A stretch of 23,173 nt of DNA from Rhodoferax sp. (GTDB lineage: Bacteria > Pseudomonadota > Gammaproteobacteria > Burkholderiales > Burkholderiaceae_C). The notes under the pieces were generated by a model. It did no database searches. It was not told the origin of the DNA and was given only the letters and a program-made list of their open reading frames with translations. The stretch lies in assembly GCA_030833685.1 (NCBI GenBank), contig JAURGS010000014.1:1-23173 (forward strand). Direction: 5' to 3'. A program made the position numbers and the translations under genes. Below, piece after piece: positions 14,156 to 21,678 of this stretch (positions are counted from its first letter, which is position 1; each line of letters begins with the position of its first letter).

Positions 14156-14599
14156 TCAGGGTAAACCCCGACACGCCGGGGTCTGTCGCGAGTCGCAGGT
14201 GCACGGCATGGACAGCATCAAACAGCAGCATTGGTTGTCGGGCGAAAGCAATAAACCGCGCTCTCGTGCGGCGAAATCCTCCCGTCGCCCCTGCATGACG
14301 CTGATCTGTTCATCCGCCTCGCGAATCTTCTCCTCTAACACTGCAACAAGGCGGCTACGGAACTCCGCGGGTGTGGGGTCGTCGCGCACGATGGCTGCGA
14401 CCGCCTGCACGCTCAGACCGAGGCGGCGTAGTCCGAGCACTAGGGTTACCCTAGAGACGGCCGTCGCGTCATAGATACGGTAGCTTGACGGGGTGCGCAT
14501 TGGCTTCGGCAGCAGGCCAAGTTCTTCATAGTGGCGCAGAGTCTTGGGTGTGGTGTCGAGCAGATCAGCAATTTCGCCGATCTTCCATTCAGTCTTCAT
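14156..14599 (-). CDS. MerR-family regulator of the hydrogenase operon
   Basis: Transcription factor of 147 residues. Residues 5-45 are a classic MerR winged helix ('KIGEIADLLDTTPKTLRHYEELGLLPKP', then 'YRIYD'). A long dimerisation helix covers about residues 80-115. The C-terminal tail is Cys-rich: Cys124, 125 and 126, Cys133, Cys135 and Cys143, with the core 'CCCLMLSMPCTC'. Classical metal sensors place their cysteines at fixed spots around the end of the dimer helix, and this spacing does not clearly match any I know. The signal (nickel, other metal, redox or an Fe-S cluster) is open. Its start overlaps the CobW gene stop (ATGA), and its stop abuts the MerR-type promoter at 14124-14154, the presumed target. 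Confidence 0.88.
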   Translation of the reverse strand: MKTEWKIGEIADLLDTTPKTLRHYEELGLLPKPMRTPSSYRIYDATAVSRVTLVLGLRRLGLSVQAVAAIVRDDPTPAEFRSRLVAVLEEKIREADEQISVMQGRREDFAARERGLLLSPDNQCCCLMLSMPCTCDSRQTPACRGLP

Positions 14600-15627
14600 G
14601 CTGTCACAACCGCGGAGGCGTCCAACTCAGAAAGGGCGGCCTGCAACGCCGCACGTCGCTTGCCATCATCCATGCCGCGGGCGATAAAGACGAGGTCTGT
14701 CCCCGCCACGATCCCGCCGCCTGTCCAGGGCTGCAGAGAGACGCCGCCCAAAGCACCCTGGACCAACCATGAGCGGCCCGCTTCCGTCGTTGACACGAAT
14801 CCTTTCATTCGCAGGATGTGGCCCGCAAACCGCATGACGACGAATGACAACCACTCATGCAGTCGGTCTCGCGAAGCAATGGCGTCCGCCTGCACCCTGA
14901 AGGTTGCAACGTCTGGAGAGTGATGGGCATGGACGTGCAGATCGTGGGGCGCATGAGCACCGTGGCCATGGTCGCAATCTGCGCCGTGAAGCGGAGCTGG
15001 CGATGGTGCCGGTGGGACGCCAAGCACCCGAATGAGGTCGTCACGCCCTGTGCCGCATAGCTCTCCCTGATCGACCGCAAAGATGCGGGCATGGTGATTG
15101 CGTGACCGCAACATGGCATGGATGCCGGCGTAACTGCCAGCCTCGAGAAGATCGCCGTGCGATGCGAGTACGACGTCCGCGCAAGCAAGTTGGTGGCGGG
15201 ATTCTGGGTGCTGTTCGAGCACTGCGGGGCCTTGCTTCATGTCGAAGACGCACAACACGCGCACGTCCGTCACTATCGCACGCATCGAGGCCGACTCGGC
15301 AAGTTGCGCGAGCAACGGCGAAGGATCCGCGAGACCCGAGGTCTCGAGGACGACTCGATCAAGAGCTATCGCGCTCTCCCGTGTGCGATTGGCAATTTCG
15401 GTCAGTGCGTCCTGAAAATCAGTCTTGACCTTGCAGCAAACGCATCCATTCGGCAACTGCACAAGTTGTGTGGCACCTGCCCTTGCCAGCAGTGCTCCGT
15501 CAATATCCACGGAGCCGAACTCGTTGACAAGAAGCGCGGCTTTCCCAAGGAGTCCGACGTGCAGAGCCTGCCTCAAAAAAGATGTCTTACCTGCGCCCAG
15601 AAAGCCCGTGACGATCAATAGTTGCAT
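14596..15627 (-). CDS. CobW/COG0523-type metallochaperone GTPase
   Basis: A 343-residue G3E-family NTPase, a cousin of the nickel chaperone HypB. The P-loop is 'GFLGAGKTS' (residues 8-16), and the metal-binding 'GCVCC' motif follows at residues 61-65. A histidine-rich linker lies near residues 215-235 ('DCDHGHGAHAPHDLHVHAHH'), before the usual CobW C-terminal domain. The G4 motif that normally reads NKxD or TKxD is 'ASHGDL', so the guanine-specific Asn/Thr-Lys is lost. Family members insert Zn, Co or other metals. Its place beside a hydrogenase without HypA or HypB suggests nickel delivery, but that is inference. It is coupled to the MerR gene downstream and diverges from the cooC-hyp operon. 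Confidence 0.88.
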   Translation of the reverse strand: MQLLIVTGFLGAGKTSFLRQALHVGLLGKAALLVNEFGSVDIDGALLARAGATQLVQLPNGCVCCKVKTDFQDALTEIANRTRESAIALDRVVLETSGLADPSPLLAQLAESASMRAIVTDVRVLCVFDMKQGPAVLEQHPESRHQLACADVVLASHGDLLEAGSYAGIHAMLRSRNHHARIFAVDQGELCGTGRDDLIRVLGVPPAPSPAPLHGADCDHGHGAHAPHDLHVHAHHSPDVATFRVQADAIASRDRLHEWLSFVVMRFAGHILRMKGFVSTTEAGRSWLVQGALGGVSLQPWTGGGIVAGTDLVFIARGMDDGKRRAALQAALSELDASAVVTA

Positions 15628-15712
15628 AGGTTTCTCATGACGACCGCCAAATCAGGTACCGCGGAATCTAATTTCGTTTTGCTTTGCTGCTTACAATACT
15701 CTTGTCTTTAGT

Positions 15713-15741
15713 ATGTTATTCTGGTTTCGCCGTAAACTCAA
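15713..15741 (-). promoter_or_regulatory. Candidate promoter of the cobW-merR unit
   Basis: Reading leftward, TTGAGT (15741-15736) and TAACAT (15718-15713) are spaced by 17 bp in the AT-rich divergent region between the CobW gene (start 15627) and the CooC-like gene (start 15777). It fits a sigma-70 promoter moderately well. A matching rightward promoter for the cooC-hyp operon must lie in the same 150 bp, but I cannot choose one with confidence. Confidence 0.4.
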
Positions 15742-15776
15742 CTAGAATCATAATTCGATCAAAACGAGGGGCTCAA

Positions 15777-16562
15777 ATGAAGATTGCAGTGGTAGGCAAG
15801 GGGGGTTCAGGCAAGACCACGCTTGCCGGAACCTTGGCCCGTGTTCTGGCCAAGCGCAACCAAAGAATCCTTGCAATAGATGGTGACCCCAACCCCAACC
15901 TGGCGCTGACCCTCGGCGTGTCTCGGGCACGCGCCGAAGGCATTCGCAACATCCCCGCAAATCTGGTGGAGGCGGAGCAGAGCCCGGAAGGCGCCTACCG
16001 CTTGCGTCTGATTCGCACCAAAGAGGATGTGATCGGGGAATTTGGAACCGCTGCGCCTGACGGAATTAAACTGATCGTGATGGGCAAGCCCCCCGATGGC
16101 AGCGCCGGCAGCGGCTGCATGTGCGCCTCTCACAGGGCCGTGCGCGGGCTCATCACAGAATTGAGCGGCTCACAGGATCACACGGTCACCGACATGGAGG
16201 CCGGCCTGGAGCACCTGAAGCGGGGCACGGCCCGTAACGTTGAGGCGATGCTGGTGGTCGTCGAACCTTACTACCGTTCACTCGAAGCCGGCTCTCGCAC
16301 ATTCAGCCTGGCACGCGAGCTCGGAATCCCGCACCTGTACGCTGTGTCAAACAAAGTACGCGACGACGCTGACCGCTCGGCGATCGAGGCTTATTGCGCG
16401 CAGCACAAAATGGCGCTTATCGCCGAGGTCCCATTCGAGGCTGATTTCGAGAAGGCCGAGCGGACTGAACAAGCGCCCTTTGACTATGCCCCCGACAGCG
16501 CTGGAGTGCGCGCAGTCGAGAAGATTGCCGACCGTCTTGCCGCGCTTTCGCCGACCACGTGA
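15777..16562 (+). CDS. CooC-like nickel-insertion ATPase
   Basis: A 261-residue MinD/ParA-like ATPase. It has the deviant Walker A 'GKGGSGKTT' (residues 7-15) and 'AIDGDPNPNLA'. The CooC-type metal site is Cys114-x-Cys116 in 'GSGCMCASHRAVRGL', followed by 'DMEAGLEHLKRGT' (from 139). CooC homodimers bind Ni at the CxC interface and use ATP to load nickel into carbon monoxide dehydrogenase. No such dehydrogenase is encoded here, and the gene leads the hyp operon. It probably serves the hydrogenase in place of HypB. ATG 15777 follows GAGGGG. The stop overlaps the next GTG start (GTGA). Confidence 0.9.
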   Translation: MKIAVVGKGGSGKTTLAGTLARVLAKRNQRILAIDGDPNPNLALTLGVSRARAEGIRNIPANLVEAEQSPEGAYRLRLIRTKEDVIGEFGTAAPDGIKLIVMGKPPDGSAGSGCMCASHRAVRGLITELSGSQDHTVTDMEAGLEHLKRGTARNVEAMLVVVEPYYRSLEAGSRTFSLARELGIPHLYAVSNKVRDDADRSAIEAYCAQHKMALIAEVPFEADFEKAERTEQAPFDYAPDSAGVRAVEKIADRLAALSPTT

Positions 16563-17755
16563 CACATGCACCGGTCAAGGTCTGCGACAGCTTTGCAGTA
16601 CCTGTCCCGATCCTTGCCCTGGGAGGGGATCTAAAGGCGCGTCCGGGATTGCTGGAGCAGGCGTCCTTGCAGCTGTCCCCCCCACTGGGCGATCTCGCTG
16701 AGCCTGGCGCGCGCAGCCGGTTCGACGAGGCAATAGCCTCCTTGCTGGCCGATGCTTCGCACCCGGAAGCTCAGATCGTCGTCGACCTTCACCCAGGCTA
16801 CCACTCTCATCTCGTGGGACATCGGCTGGCCCCATCCCGGCGCTCGCCACTGCTCATCCAGCATCATCACGCCCACCTCGCTTCATGTATGGCTGAGCAT
16901 GGCCTCAGCGTAGACAGCTCGGCCATTTTCGGGGTGGCCCTCGACGGGCTGGGATACGGCCTCGGCGGGCAGCTGTGGGGGGGAGAAATAGGACGGGTGG
17001 ACTTCACCACCTTTGAAAGATCAGCCCGGCTGCGCCCCGTGCCGTTGCTGGGGGGCGACCTGGCAGCACGACAACCATGGCGCAATGCCTACGCCTATCT
17101 TGTCTTGCAACTCGGTTGGCCGCGACTGCTTGCCGAGCATGGCACAACAGACATAGTTCGCTACCTTCGCTCGCAGCCGCACGAACTTCTGGACGCGGCG
17201 CTGCTGCGAGGGATCAACAGCCCTTCAGCAAGTTCATGTGGTCGGCTGTTTGACGCTGTCGCGGCCTGTGTGGGGTTGCACCGGGATGCGATAGCCTTCG
17301 AGGCACAGGCGGCCATCGCGCTTCAGCAAGCTGCCGAGCTTTATCGCGACGACCCTCACGCGCGCAGCACACCCTATCCGTTCGATCTCATTCCAGACAC
17401 CGGTGGCGGCCTTAGTGAGCTTGTCTGCGACGGAATGTGGCCGCGGTTGTTGGCTGACGTGGAAAGAGGCATGCCCGCGGGATCGGTTGCCCTGCGTTTT
17501 CATCTCGGCCTCGCACTCGGCTTGTGCGAAGCCGTGTTCTCGGCTGCGGCACACTATGCACACCTGCCGCGCATCGTGGCACTATCCGGAGGGGTTTTCC
17601 AGAACGCCCTGCTACGCGATGAGATGCGCCAGTCGCTTGAGGCCCGCGGATTCCGGGTGCTCTTGCCGCAGCGACTGCCTGCCCACGACGAGGGCTTGTG
17701 CCTCGGACAGGCGGTGCTGGCTGCGGCAAGGATCAAACGACTCGACTGCCACTGA
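16559..17755 (+). CDS. hypF: Truncated HypF (carbamoyltransferase, Kae1-like part only)
   Basis: A 398-residue protein matching only the C-terminal Kae1-like half of HypF, which makes the thiocarboxamide on HypE from which cyanide ligands arise. It has 'VVDLHPGYHSHLVG', 'QHHHAHLASCMAEH' (HHHAH at 102-106), 'GVALDGLGYGLGGQLWGGE', 'NSPSASSCGRLFDAVAA' and 'ALSGGVFQN' (from 341). The acylphosphatase, zinc-finger and YrdC-like domains that occupy roughly the first 370 residues of a full HypF are absent, and no such sequence lies upstream. From memory, Ralstonia eutropha HypF1 is a similar short form. It starts with GTG overlapping the cooC stop, so the short form is a designed gene rather than a break. 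Carbamoyl-adenylate might come from a full HypF elsewhere in the genome. Confidence 0.9.
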   Translation: MTHAPVKVCDSFAVPVPILALGGDLKARPGLLEQASLQLSPPLGDLAEPGARSRFDEAIASLLADASHPEAQIVVDLHPGYHSHLVGHRLAPSRRSPLLIQHHHAHLASCMAEHGLSVDSSAIFGVALDGLGYGLGGQLWGGEIGRVDFTTFERSARLRPVPLLGGDLAARQPWRNAYAYLVLQLGWPRLLAEHGTTDIVRYLRSQPHELLDAALLRGINSPSASSCGRLFDAVAACVGLHRDAIAFEAQAAIALQQAAELYRDDPHARSTPYPFDLIPDTGGGLSELVCDGMWPRLLADVERGMPAGSVALRFHLGLALGLCEAVFSAAAHYAHLPRIVALSGGVFQNALLRDEMRQSLEARGFRVLLPQRLPAHDEGLCLGQAVLAAARIKRLDCH

Positions 17756-17767
17756 GGAGAACACTAG

Positions 17768-18046
17768 ATGTGCCTTGGAATTCCCGGAAAGATCATAGAG
17801 ATAACTGACCCTGCCCTGTCGCTCGCCATCGTCGAAGTGTCGGGGGTGCGTCGACAGATCAACATCACCTGCGTCATCGACGAAGGCATGCAGCCCGCGG
17901 ACTGTTTGGGCAAGTGGGTGCTGATCCATGCGGGCTTTGCCATGGCGCGCATCGATGAAGAAGAGGCAAGGCGTACACTTGTGCTCATGGAGGAAATTGG
18001 TGCGCTTCAGGATGAACTCGCATCCATCCGCAGTGCGTCTTTCTAG
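17768..18046 (+). CDS. hypC: HypC/HybG-family hydrogenase chaperone
   Basis: A 92-residue chaperone that holds the iron of the nascent Fe(CN)2CO group with HypD and escorts it to the large subunit. It starts with 'MCLGIPGKI', where Cys2 is the essential residue exposed after Met removal. It ends with the usual 'KWVLIHAGFAMARIDEEEA' strand-helix part and a short tail. The length is normal. The ATG follows TGAGGAG and lies 12 bp after the hypF stop. Presumed partners are the HypD encoded 23 bp downstream and the large subunit at 9458-11335. Confidence 0.96.
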   Translation: MCLGIPGKIIEITDPALSLAIVEVSGVRRQINITCVIDEGMQPADCLGKWVLIHAGFAMARIDEEEARRTLVLMEEIGALQDELASIRSASF

Positions 18047-18069
18047 TTGTAGGTCCACGGAGAACGGTC

Positions 18070-19209
18070 ATGCAGTTTGTAGATGAGTTTCGCAACCCGA
18101 AGATTGCGCGTCGGCTCGTCGACGATATCTCCCGTGTCTCGCATAGGATGGCTGACCGACTCGGGCGCCCGGTTCAGGTCATGGAAGTGTGCGGCGGCCA
18201 CACTCATACGATCTTCCGTTATGGTCTCGCGGGTATGCTCCCATCGAGTGTGGAGTTCGTTCATGGCCCAGGCTGTCCGGTTTGCGTGCTTCCCATGGGT
18301 AGGGTGGACGACTGCGTAGACATCGCTCGTCAACCAGGGGTCATCCTGGCAACATTTGGGGATGCAGCGCGGGTGCCAGGCTCCCGTCACAGCCTGCTTG
18401 AGGCGAAGGCAGCGGGTGCCGACGTGCGCATCGTCTACTCGCCGCTTGATGCACTACAGCTCGCAAGGGCAAATCCTGACCGTGAGGTGGTCTTCTTCGC
18501 GCTTGGCTTTGAAACTACGATGCCGTCAACCGCGCTGACGGTGCTACAGGCCCAAAGCGAAGGTCTCCATAACTTCTCCCTTTTCTGCAACCACATCACC
18601 ATCGTGCCCACACTACGGGCCCTGCTGGACGACGGTCATCTGCTGCTCGACGGCTTTCTCGGTCCGGGACACGTCAGTGTGATCATAGGGTGTCGCCCCT
18701 ATGACTTCATCGCGGAGCAATACCACAAACCGATGGTCGTGGCAGGATTCGAGCCACTGGATATCCTGCAGTCGCTTCACATGGTGCTCGTGCAACTTGA
18801 TGAATCGCGTGCACAAGTGCAAAACCAGTACGCCCGGGTCGTGAGCGAAACGGGCAACTCCTTCGCCCTCGAGGCGGTGGATAAGGTATTTGAATTGCGT
18901 GAGTCGTTCGAGTGGCGAGGTCTGGGCGACATCCCGCACTCTGGAGTGCGAATGCGCGCGCCTTTCGCGCTTTTTGACGCCGAGCAGAAATTCCGCCTCC
19001 CAGGTGTACGCGCTGCCGAGCCTCAGGGCTGCCAATGTGGCGACGTCATTCGGGGACGGATCAAGCCGGCGCAGTGCAGCTCCTATGGCACCACTTGTAC
19101 ACCGCAAACCCCGATCGGTGCCCTCATGGTCTCGTCCGAGGGGGCCTGTGCGGCTCACTACCAGTACGGCAGGGTGTCTCTCATCCAAGACGTCTTAGGG
19201 GCCCACTGA
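18070..19209 (+). CDS. hypD: HypD, Fe(CN)2CO assembly scaffold
   Basis: A 379-residue Fe-S protein on which, with HypC, the iron receives its CN and CO ligands. Catalytic and structural cysteines are in place: Cys41 in 'VCGGHTHT', and Cys69 and Cys72 in 'HGPGCPVCVLP'. The C-terminal [4Fe-4S] ligand region has Cys321, Cys323, Cys336, Cys343 and Cys360 ('GCQCGDVIRG', 'CSSYGTTCTP', 'SSEGACAAHYQY'). The length is typical. The ATG has GGAG eight bases upstream. The stop is 5 bp before the hypE ATG, so the two are co-translated. Confidence 0.97.
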   Translation: MQFVDEFRNPKIARRLVDDISRVSHRMADRLGRPVQVMEVCGGHTHTIFRYGLAGMLPSSVEFVHGPGCPVCVLPMGRVDDCVDIARQPGVILATFGDAARVPGSRHSLLEAKAAGADVRIVYSPLDALQLARANPDREVVFFALGFETTMPSTALTVLQAQSEGLHNFSLFCNHITIVPTLRALLDDGHLLLDGFLGPGHVSVIIGCRPYDFIAEQYHKPMVVAGFEPLDILQSLHMVLVQLDESRAQVQNQYARVVSETGNSFALEAVDKVFELRESFEWRGLGDIPHSGVRMRAPFALFDAEQKFRLPGVRAAEPQGCQCGDVIRGRIKPAQCSSYGTTCTPQTPIGALMVSSEGACAAHYQYGRVSLIQDVLGAH

Positions 19210-19214
19210 TTGTA

Positions 19215-20243
19215 ATGTTTGACAAAGAGCTGATCACCCTCGCGCATGGCGCTGGCGGTACGGCTATGCGCCGCCTCATCGAGGACGTGTTCGTCGCTGG
19301 ATTCGCGACTCCTGGGCTGTCTGCCCTGGAGGACCAGGCGGAATTTGGACTGGCGGCGCTTATGGAGCACGGCGACCGGCTTGCGTTCACGACAGACACA
19401 TTTGTGGTGGCTCCGCTCTTTTTTTCGGGTGGTGACATCGGCTCCCTGGCGGTGGCGGGCACAGTCAACGACCTGGCGATGAGCGGAGCGCGCCCCTTCT
19501 ACCTGTCATGCGGATTTGTTCTTGAGGAGGGACTGCCCATCGACACGCTTCGGCGCGTGGTCCGAAGCATGCGGCAAATGGCAGACAGCGCCGGAGTGCA
19601 AATCGTAACAGGGGACACCAAAGTTGTTGAGAAAGGCGCTGCCGATCAGCTTTTCATCAACACTGCCGGAGTGGGCGTGATCCCACGCGGCGTGCAGGTA
19701 TCCGCGTCGCGAGCGCAGGTCGGCGACAAGGTCATCGTCAGCGGTGATATCGGCCGCCACGGCATCGCCATTCTGATGGCGCGCGAGCAGCTTGCACTCC
19801 AGTCCAATTTGTCTTCCGACTGCCAACCGCTGGGGGCTTTGGTATCTCAGATCTTGCTGGCAGGCAGCGATGTTCACTGCCTGCGCGATGCGACTCGTGG
19901 CGGAGTGGCCACCGTGCTCAAGGAGTTCGCAGAGAGCTCCAACGTGGCCATCCAACTTGTTGAATCGGCGCTCCCCGTAGATGCAAGTGTGCGTGGGGCA
20001 TGCGAGATTCTTGGCCTCGATCCGCTTTACCTAGCCAACGAGGGTACGTTGGTCGCAGTGGTCCCCTCCAAGGATGCTGACAAGGTCGTCAAGGCAATGC
20101 AGTCCACTCCTGCCGGGCGTCGTGCTGCGGTAATTGGAGAGGTGACCTCAAGCCCTGCTGGGCGCGTAGTGTTGGAGACACAGATGGGGGGTAAGCGAGT
20201 CGTGGAGATGCTCGCAGGCGATCAACTCCCGCGCATCTGCTGA
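19215..20243 (+). CDS. hypE: HypE, cyanide-donor maturation protein
   Basis: A 342-residue PurM-like enzyme. It is carbamoylated on its last residue by HypF and dehydrated with ATP to a thiocyanate, which donates cyanide to iron. The N-terminus 'LAHGAGGTAMRRLIEDVF', the ATP-site segments 'FTTDTFVV' and 'AGTVNDLAMSGA', and the invariant C-terminal 'LPRIC' ending in Cys342 are all present, so it looks fully active. ATG 19215 is chosen because it directly follows the hypD stop and matches the family's usual beginning; frames opened further upstream run inside hypD. It is the last gene of the cooC-hypFCDE operon and converges on the next gene. Confidence 0.97.
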   Translation: MFDKELITLAHGAGGTAMRRLIEDVFVAGFATPGLSALEDQAEFGLAALMEHGDRLAFTTDTFVVAPLFFSGGDIGSLAVAGTVNDLAMSGARPFYLSCGFVLEEGLPIDTLRRVVRSMRQMADSAGVQIVTGDTKVVEKGAADQLFINTAGVGVIPRGVQVSASRAQVGDKVIVSGDIGRHGIAILMAREQLALQSNLSSDCQPLGALVSQILLAGSDVHCLRDATRGGVATVLKEFAESSNVAIQLVESALPVDASVRGACEILGLDPLYLANEGTLVAVVPSKDADKVVKAMQSTPAGRRAAVIGEVTSSPAGRVVLETQMGGKRVVEMLAGDQLPRIC

Positions 20244-20280
20244 TCTCCTTGCGGAGGGAGGCGCAGTCAGCAGCCCCGCA

Positions 20281-20766
20281 TCAGCTCGCTGCAGCCAACT
20301 GTCGCCGCCGCCCCTTCAGCAACCAGCCTGCAACGCAAGCAAGGCATGCCAGTAGAGCAGCAAAGAGAACGACCTGTTTCGACGAGTTCTCAATGACACG
20401 TTCTAGCGCGTCGATTGGGGCCAAGTACCATGGGATCACCACCGGCACTGAAATCTTCACAGGCACCGGATCGTCATTGCCCAAGGTGGCCAGAAGCGAA
20501 TGCAGCCCCGGGGTCTGTGGTACGGCAACGCGCGCCACGAAGTCGCCGTTCTCATCGATCGGCGCCGTTGCGGCGACCTGTCCCGTCGCGATCCATTTCA
20601 GTGTGACTGAGCGATCGCCGCCATCAAAACCATAGCCGTAACCGCGTATCTCGGTCATGGCGCCGGGTTTCGATGGTTCACACGGGGCAACCTGACCGCA
20701 AGCCAGCGCGGCGGAGCAGCCCAGCGACATGATCGAGGCGCACAAGAATCGAAGCAGTGAAGCCAT
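20281..20766 (-). CDS. Exported protein with C-terminal membrane anchor
   Basis: A 161-residue protein of unknown function. Residues 1-23 are a signal peptide ('LLRFLCASIMSLGCSAALA'). The mature part is beta-rich ('TEIRGYGYGFDGGDRSVTLKW', 'IDENGDFVARVAVPQTPGLHSLLA') and resembles an Ig-like or CARDB-like sandwich. Residues about 130-151 form a membrane helix followed by a 'KGRRRQ' stop-transfer tail, so the domain should face the periplasm. The ATG at 20766 has AAAGGA upstream; the longer frame to 20811 would place polar residues before the signal. It converges with hypE and follows the next gene (start 21424) by 22 bp, probably in one transcript. A link to H2 metabolism is not shown. Confidence 0.75.
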   Translation of the reverse strand: MASLLRFLCASIMSLGCSAALACGQVAPCEPSKPGAMTEIRGYGYGFDGGDRSVTLKWIATGQVAATAPIDENGDFVARVAVPQTPGLHSLLATLGNDDPVPVKISVPVVIPWYLAPIDALERVIENSSKQVVLFAALLACLACVAGWLLKGRRRQLAAAS

Positions 20767-20788
20767 GTCCAATCCTTTCAATAACTCA

Positions 20789-21424
20789 TCAGGGTCGGAA
20801 TGCCGGGTCACTGAAGCGGCCTTCCATCACGTACTGCATGTCGCGCAATTTGCCACCATTGCCCTCGACGCAGCCCTTCGGGTCGAAGCACATGAAGTAG
20901 CCACGGATGACCCCGTCTCCGGTCAGGCGCTGGTAGCGCCCTGTGCCCCCGGCGATCTTGAACGTGCCGGAGAAGACTGTTTCCTCACCCGTGCGCTTGG
21001 TCGCATCAGCTTGGAAGTTGACAAATATCCTATCGCGATTTCCATCAGCGATTTCATCTTTCGTGGGCCCGGAACCGAGTTTGCACACGGTCAGGTTGAT
21101 CGTACCGCTGAGTTTACCGTCACGTACGGTGAACTTAAACGGGTGTGATCGCGTGGAAGCAGGAGAGCGGCTCCCGGGGATGAGTGAGTTGTAAGTAGGC
21201 AGGTTTGAAGATATGTTGTTCATCGGGGCATTGCCCGAACAAGGTATAGCTCGATAAACAAACTCGCCGCCGCTTGATCCGTCCCACGGCATGACATCAA
21301 TGTTGTTCGGCCAGTTAGGCGTGTGCACCATCGCAGCCAATCCGAAGGTGCCTTCAGCCGAGGCCCATGAAGTGGGCGCGAAGGAGGTTAACAAAGTGCC
21401 AAGCACGATAGCCAGAATACGCAT
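20789..21424 (-). CDS. Secreted beta-barrel-like protein (allene-oxide-cyclase-like)
   Basis: A 211-residue protein with a Sec signal peptide (about residues 1-23, ending SWASA). The second half carries 'GEETVFSGTFKIAGGTGRY' followed by 'QRLTGDGVIRGYF'. This 'G.f.i.gGTGrY....G.G.i.g' motif is typical of allene-oxide-cyclase/dirigent-like calycin barrels found in many secreted bacterial proteins of unknown role. Four cysteines in the mature part could form disulphides. There is no recognisable active site. The ATG at 21424 lacks a strong ribosome site. It is the right-most gene of the element and probably heads a two-gene unit with the anchored protein at 20281-20766. Confidence 0.7.
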   Translation of the reverse strand: MRILAIVLGTLLTSFAPTSWASAEGTFGLAAMVHTPNWPNNIDVMPWDGSSGGEFVYRAIPCSGNAPMNNISSNLPTYNSLIPGSRSPASTRSHPFKFTVRDGKLSGTINLTVCKLGSGPTKDEIADGNRDRIFVNFQADATKRTGEETVFSGTFKIAGGTGRYQRLTGDGVIRGYFMCFDPKGCVEGNGGKLRDMQYVMEGRFSDPAFRP

Positions 21425-21597
21425 GAACAGTCTTTACTATGAATATCTTATTTAAACTCGAAGACTTACTCTCAGGGTTCAATGTAGCATAAAAATTGAA
21501 CTTTGCAAATGTCTAGCCCACTCCAACGGCCAGGGGTGCGTTGGTGTGTTGAAAGGATGCTGTTGGCGGGCGAGAACGTTCAATAAACCTGACAGGT

Positions 21598-21620
21598 CCC
21601 AGCCTCGCGCTGGGCTTTTT
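21598..21620 (+). terminator. Rho-independent terminator without an obvious gene
   Basis: A perfect 6-bp GC-rich stem (CCCAGC with GCTGGG, loop CTCGC) is followed by CTTTTTG on the plus strand. No plus-strand coding gene lies just upstream: the gene at 20789-21424 runs the other way and hypE ends 1.35 kb earlier. It may end an unannotated small RNA, or be a leftover from a lost gene of the element. Confidence 0.65.
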
Positions 21621-21678
21621 GTTGGGTGTCTGGAGAAGGGCTGGCAAGTAGCTGATTGAGCCCAAAACCCTGTACCAG

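Noticed and set aside
15777..16562. ParA/MinD plasmid-partition protein
   Set aside because: The CxC motif, 'DMEAGLEHL' segment and position at the head of hyp genes identify a CooC-like nickel ATPase instead.
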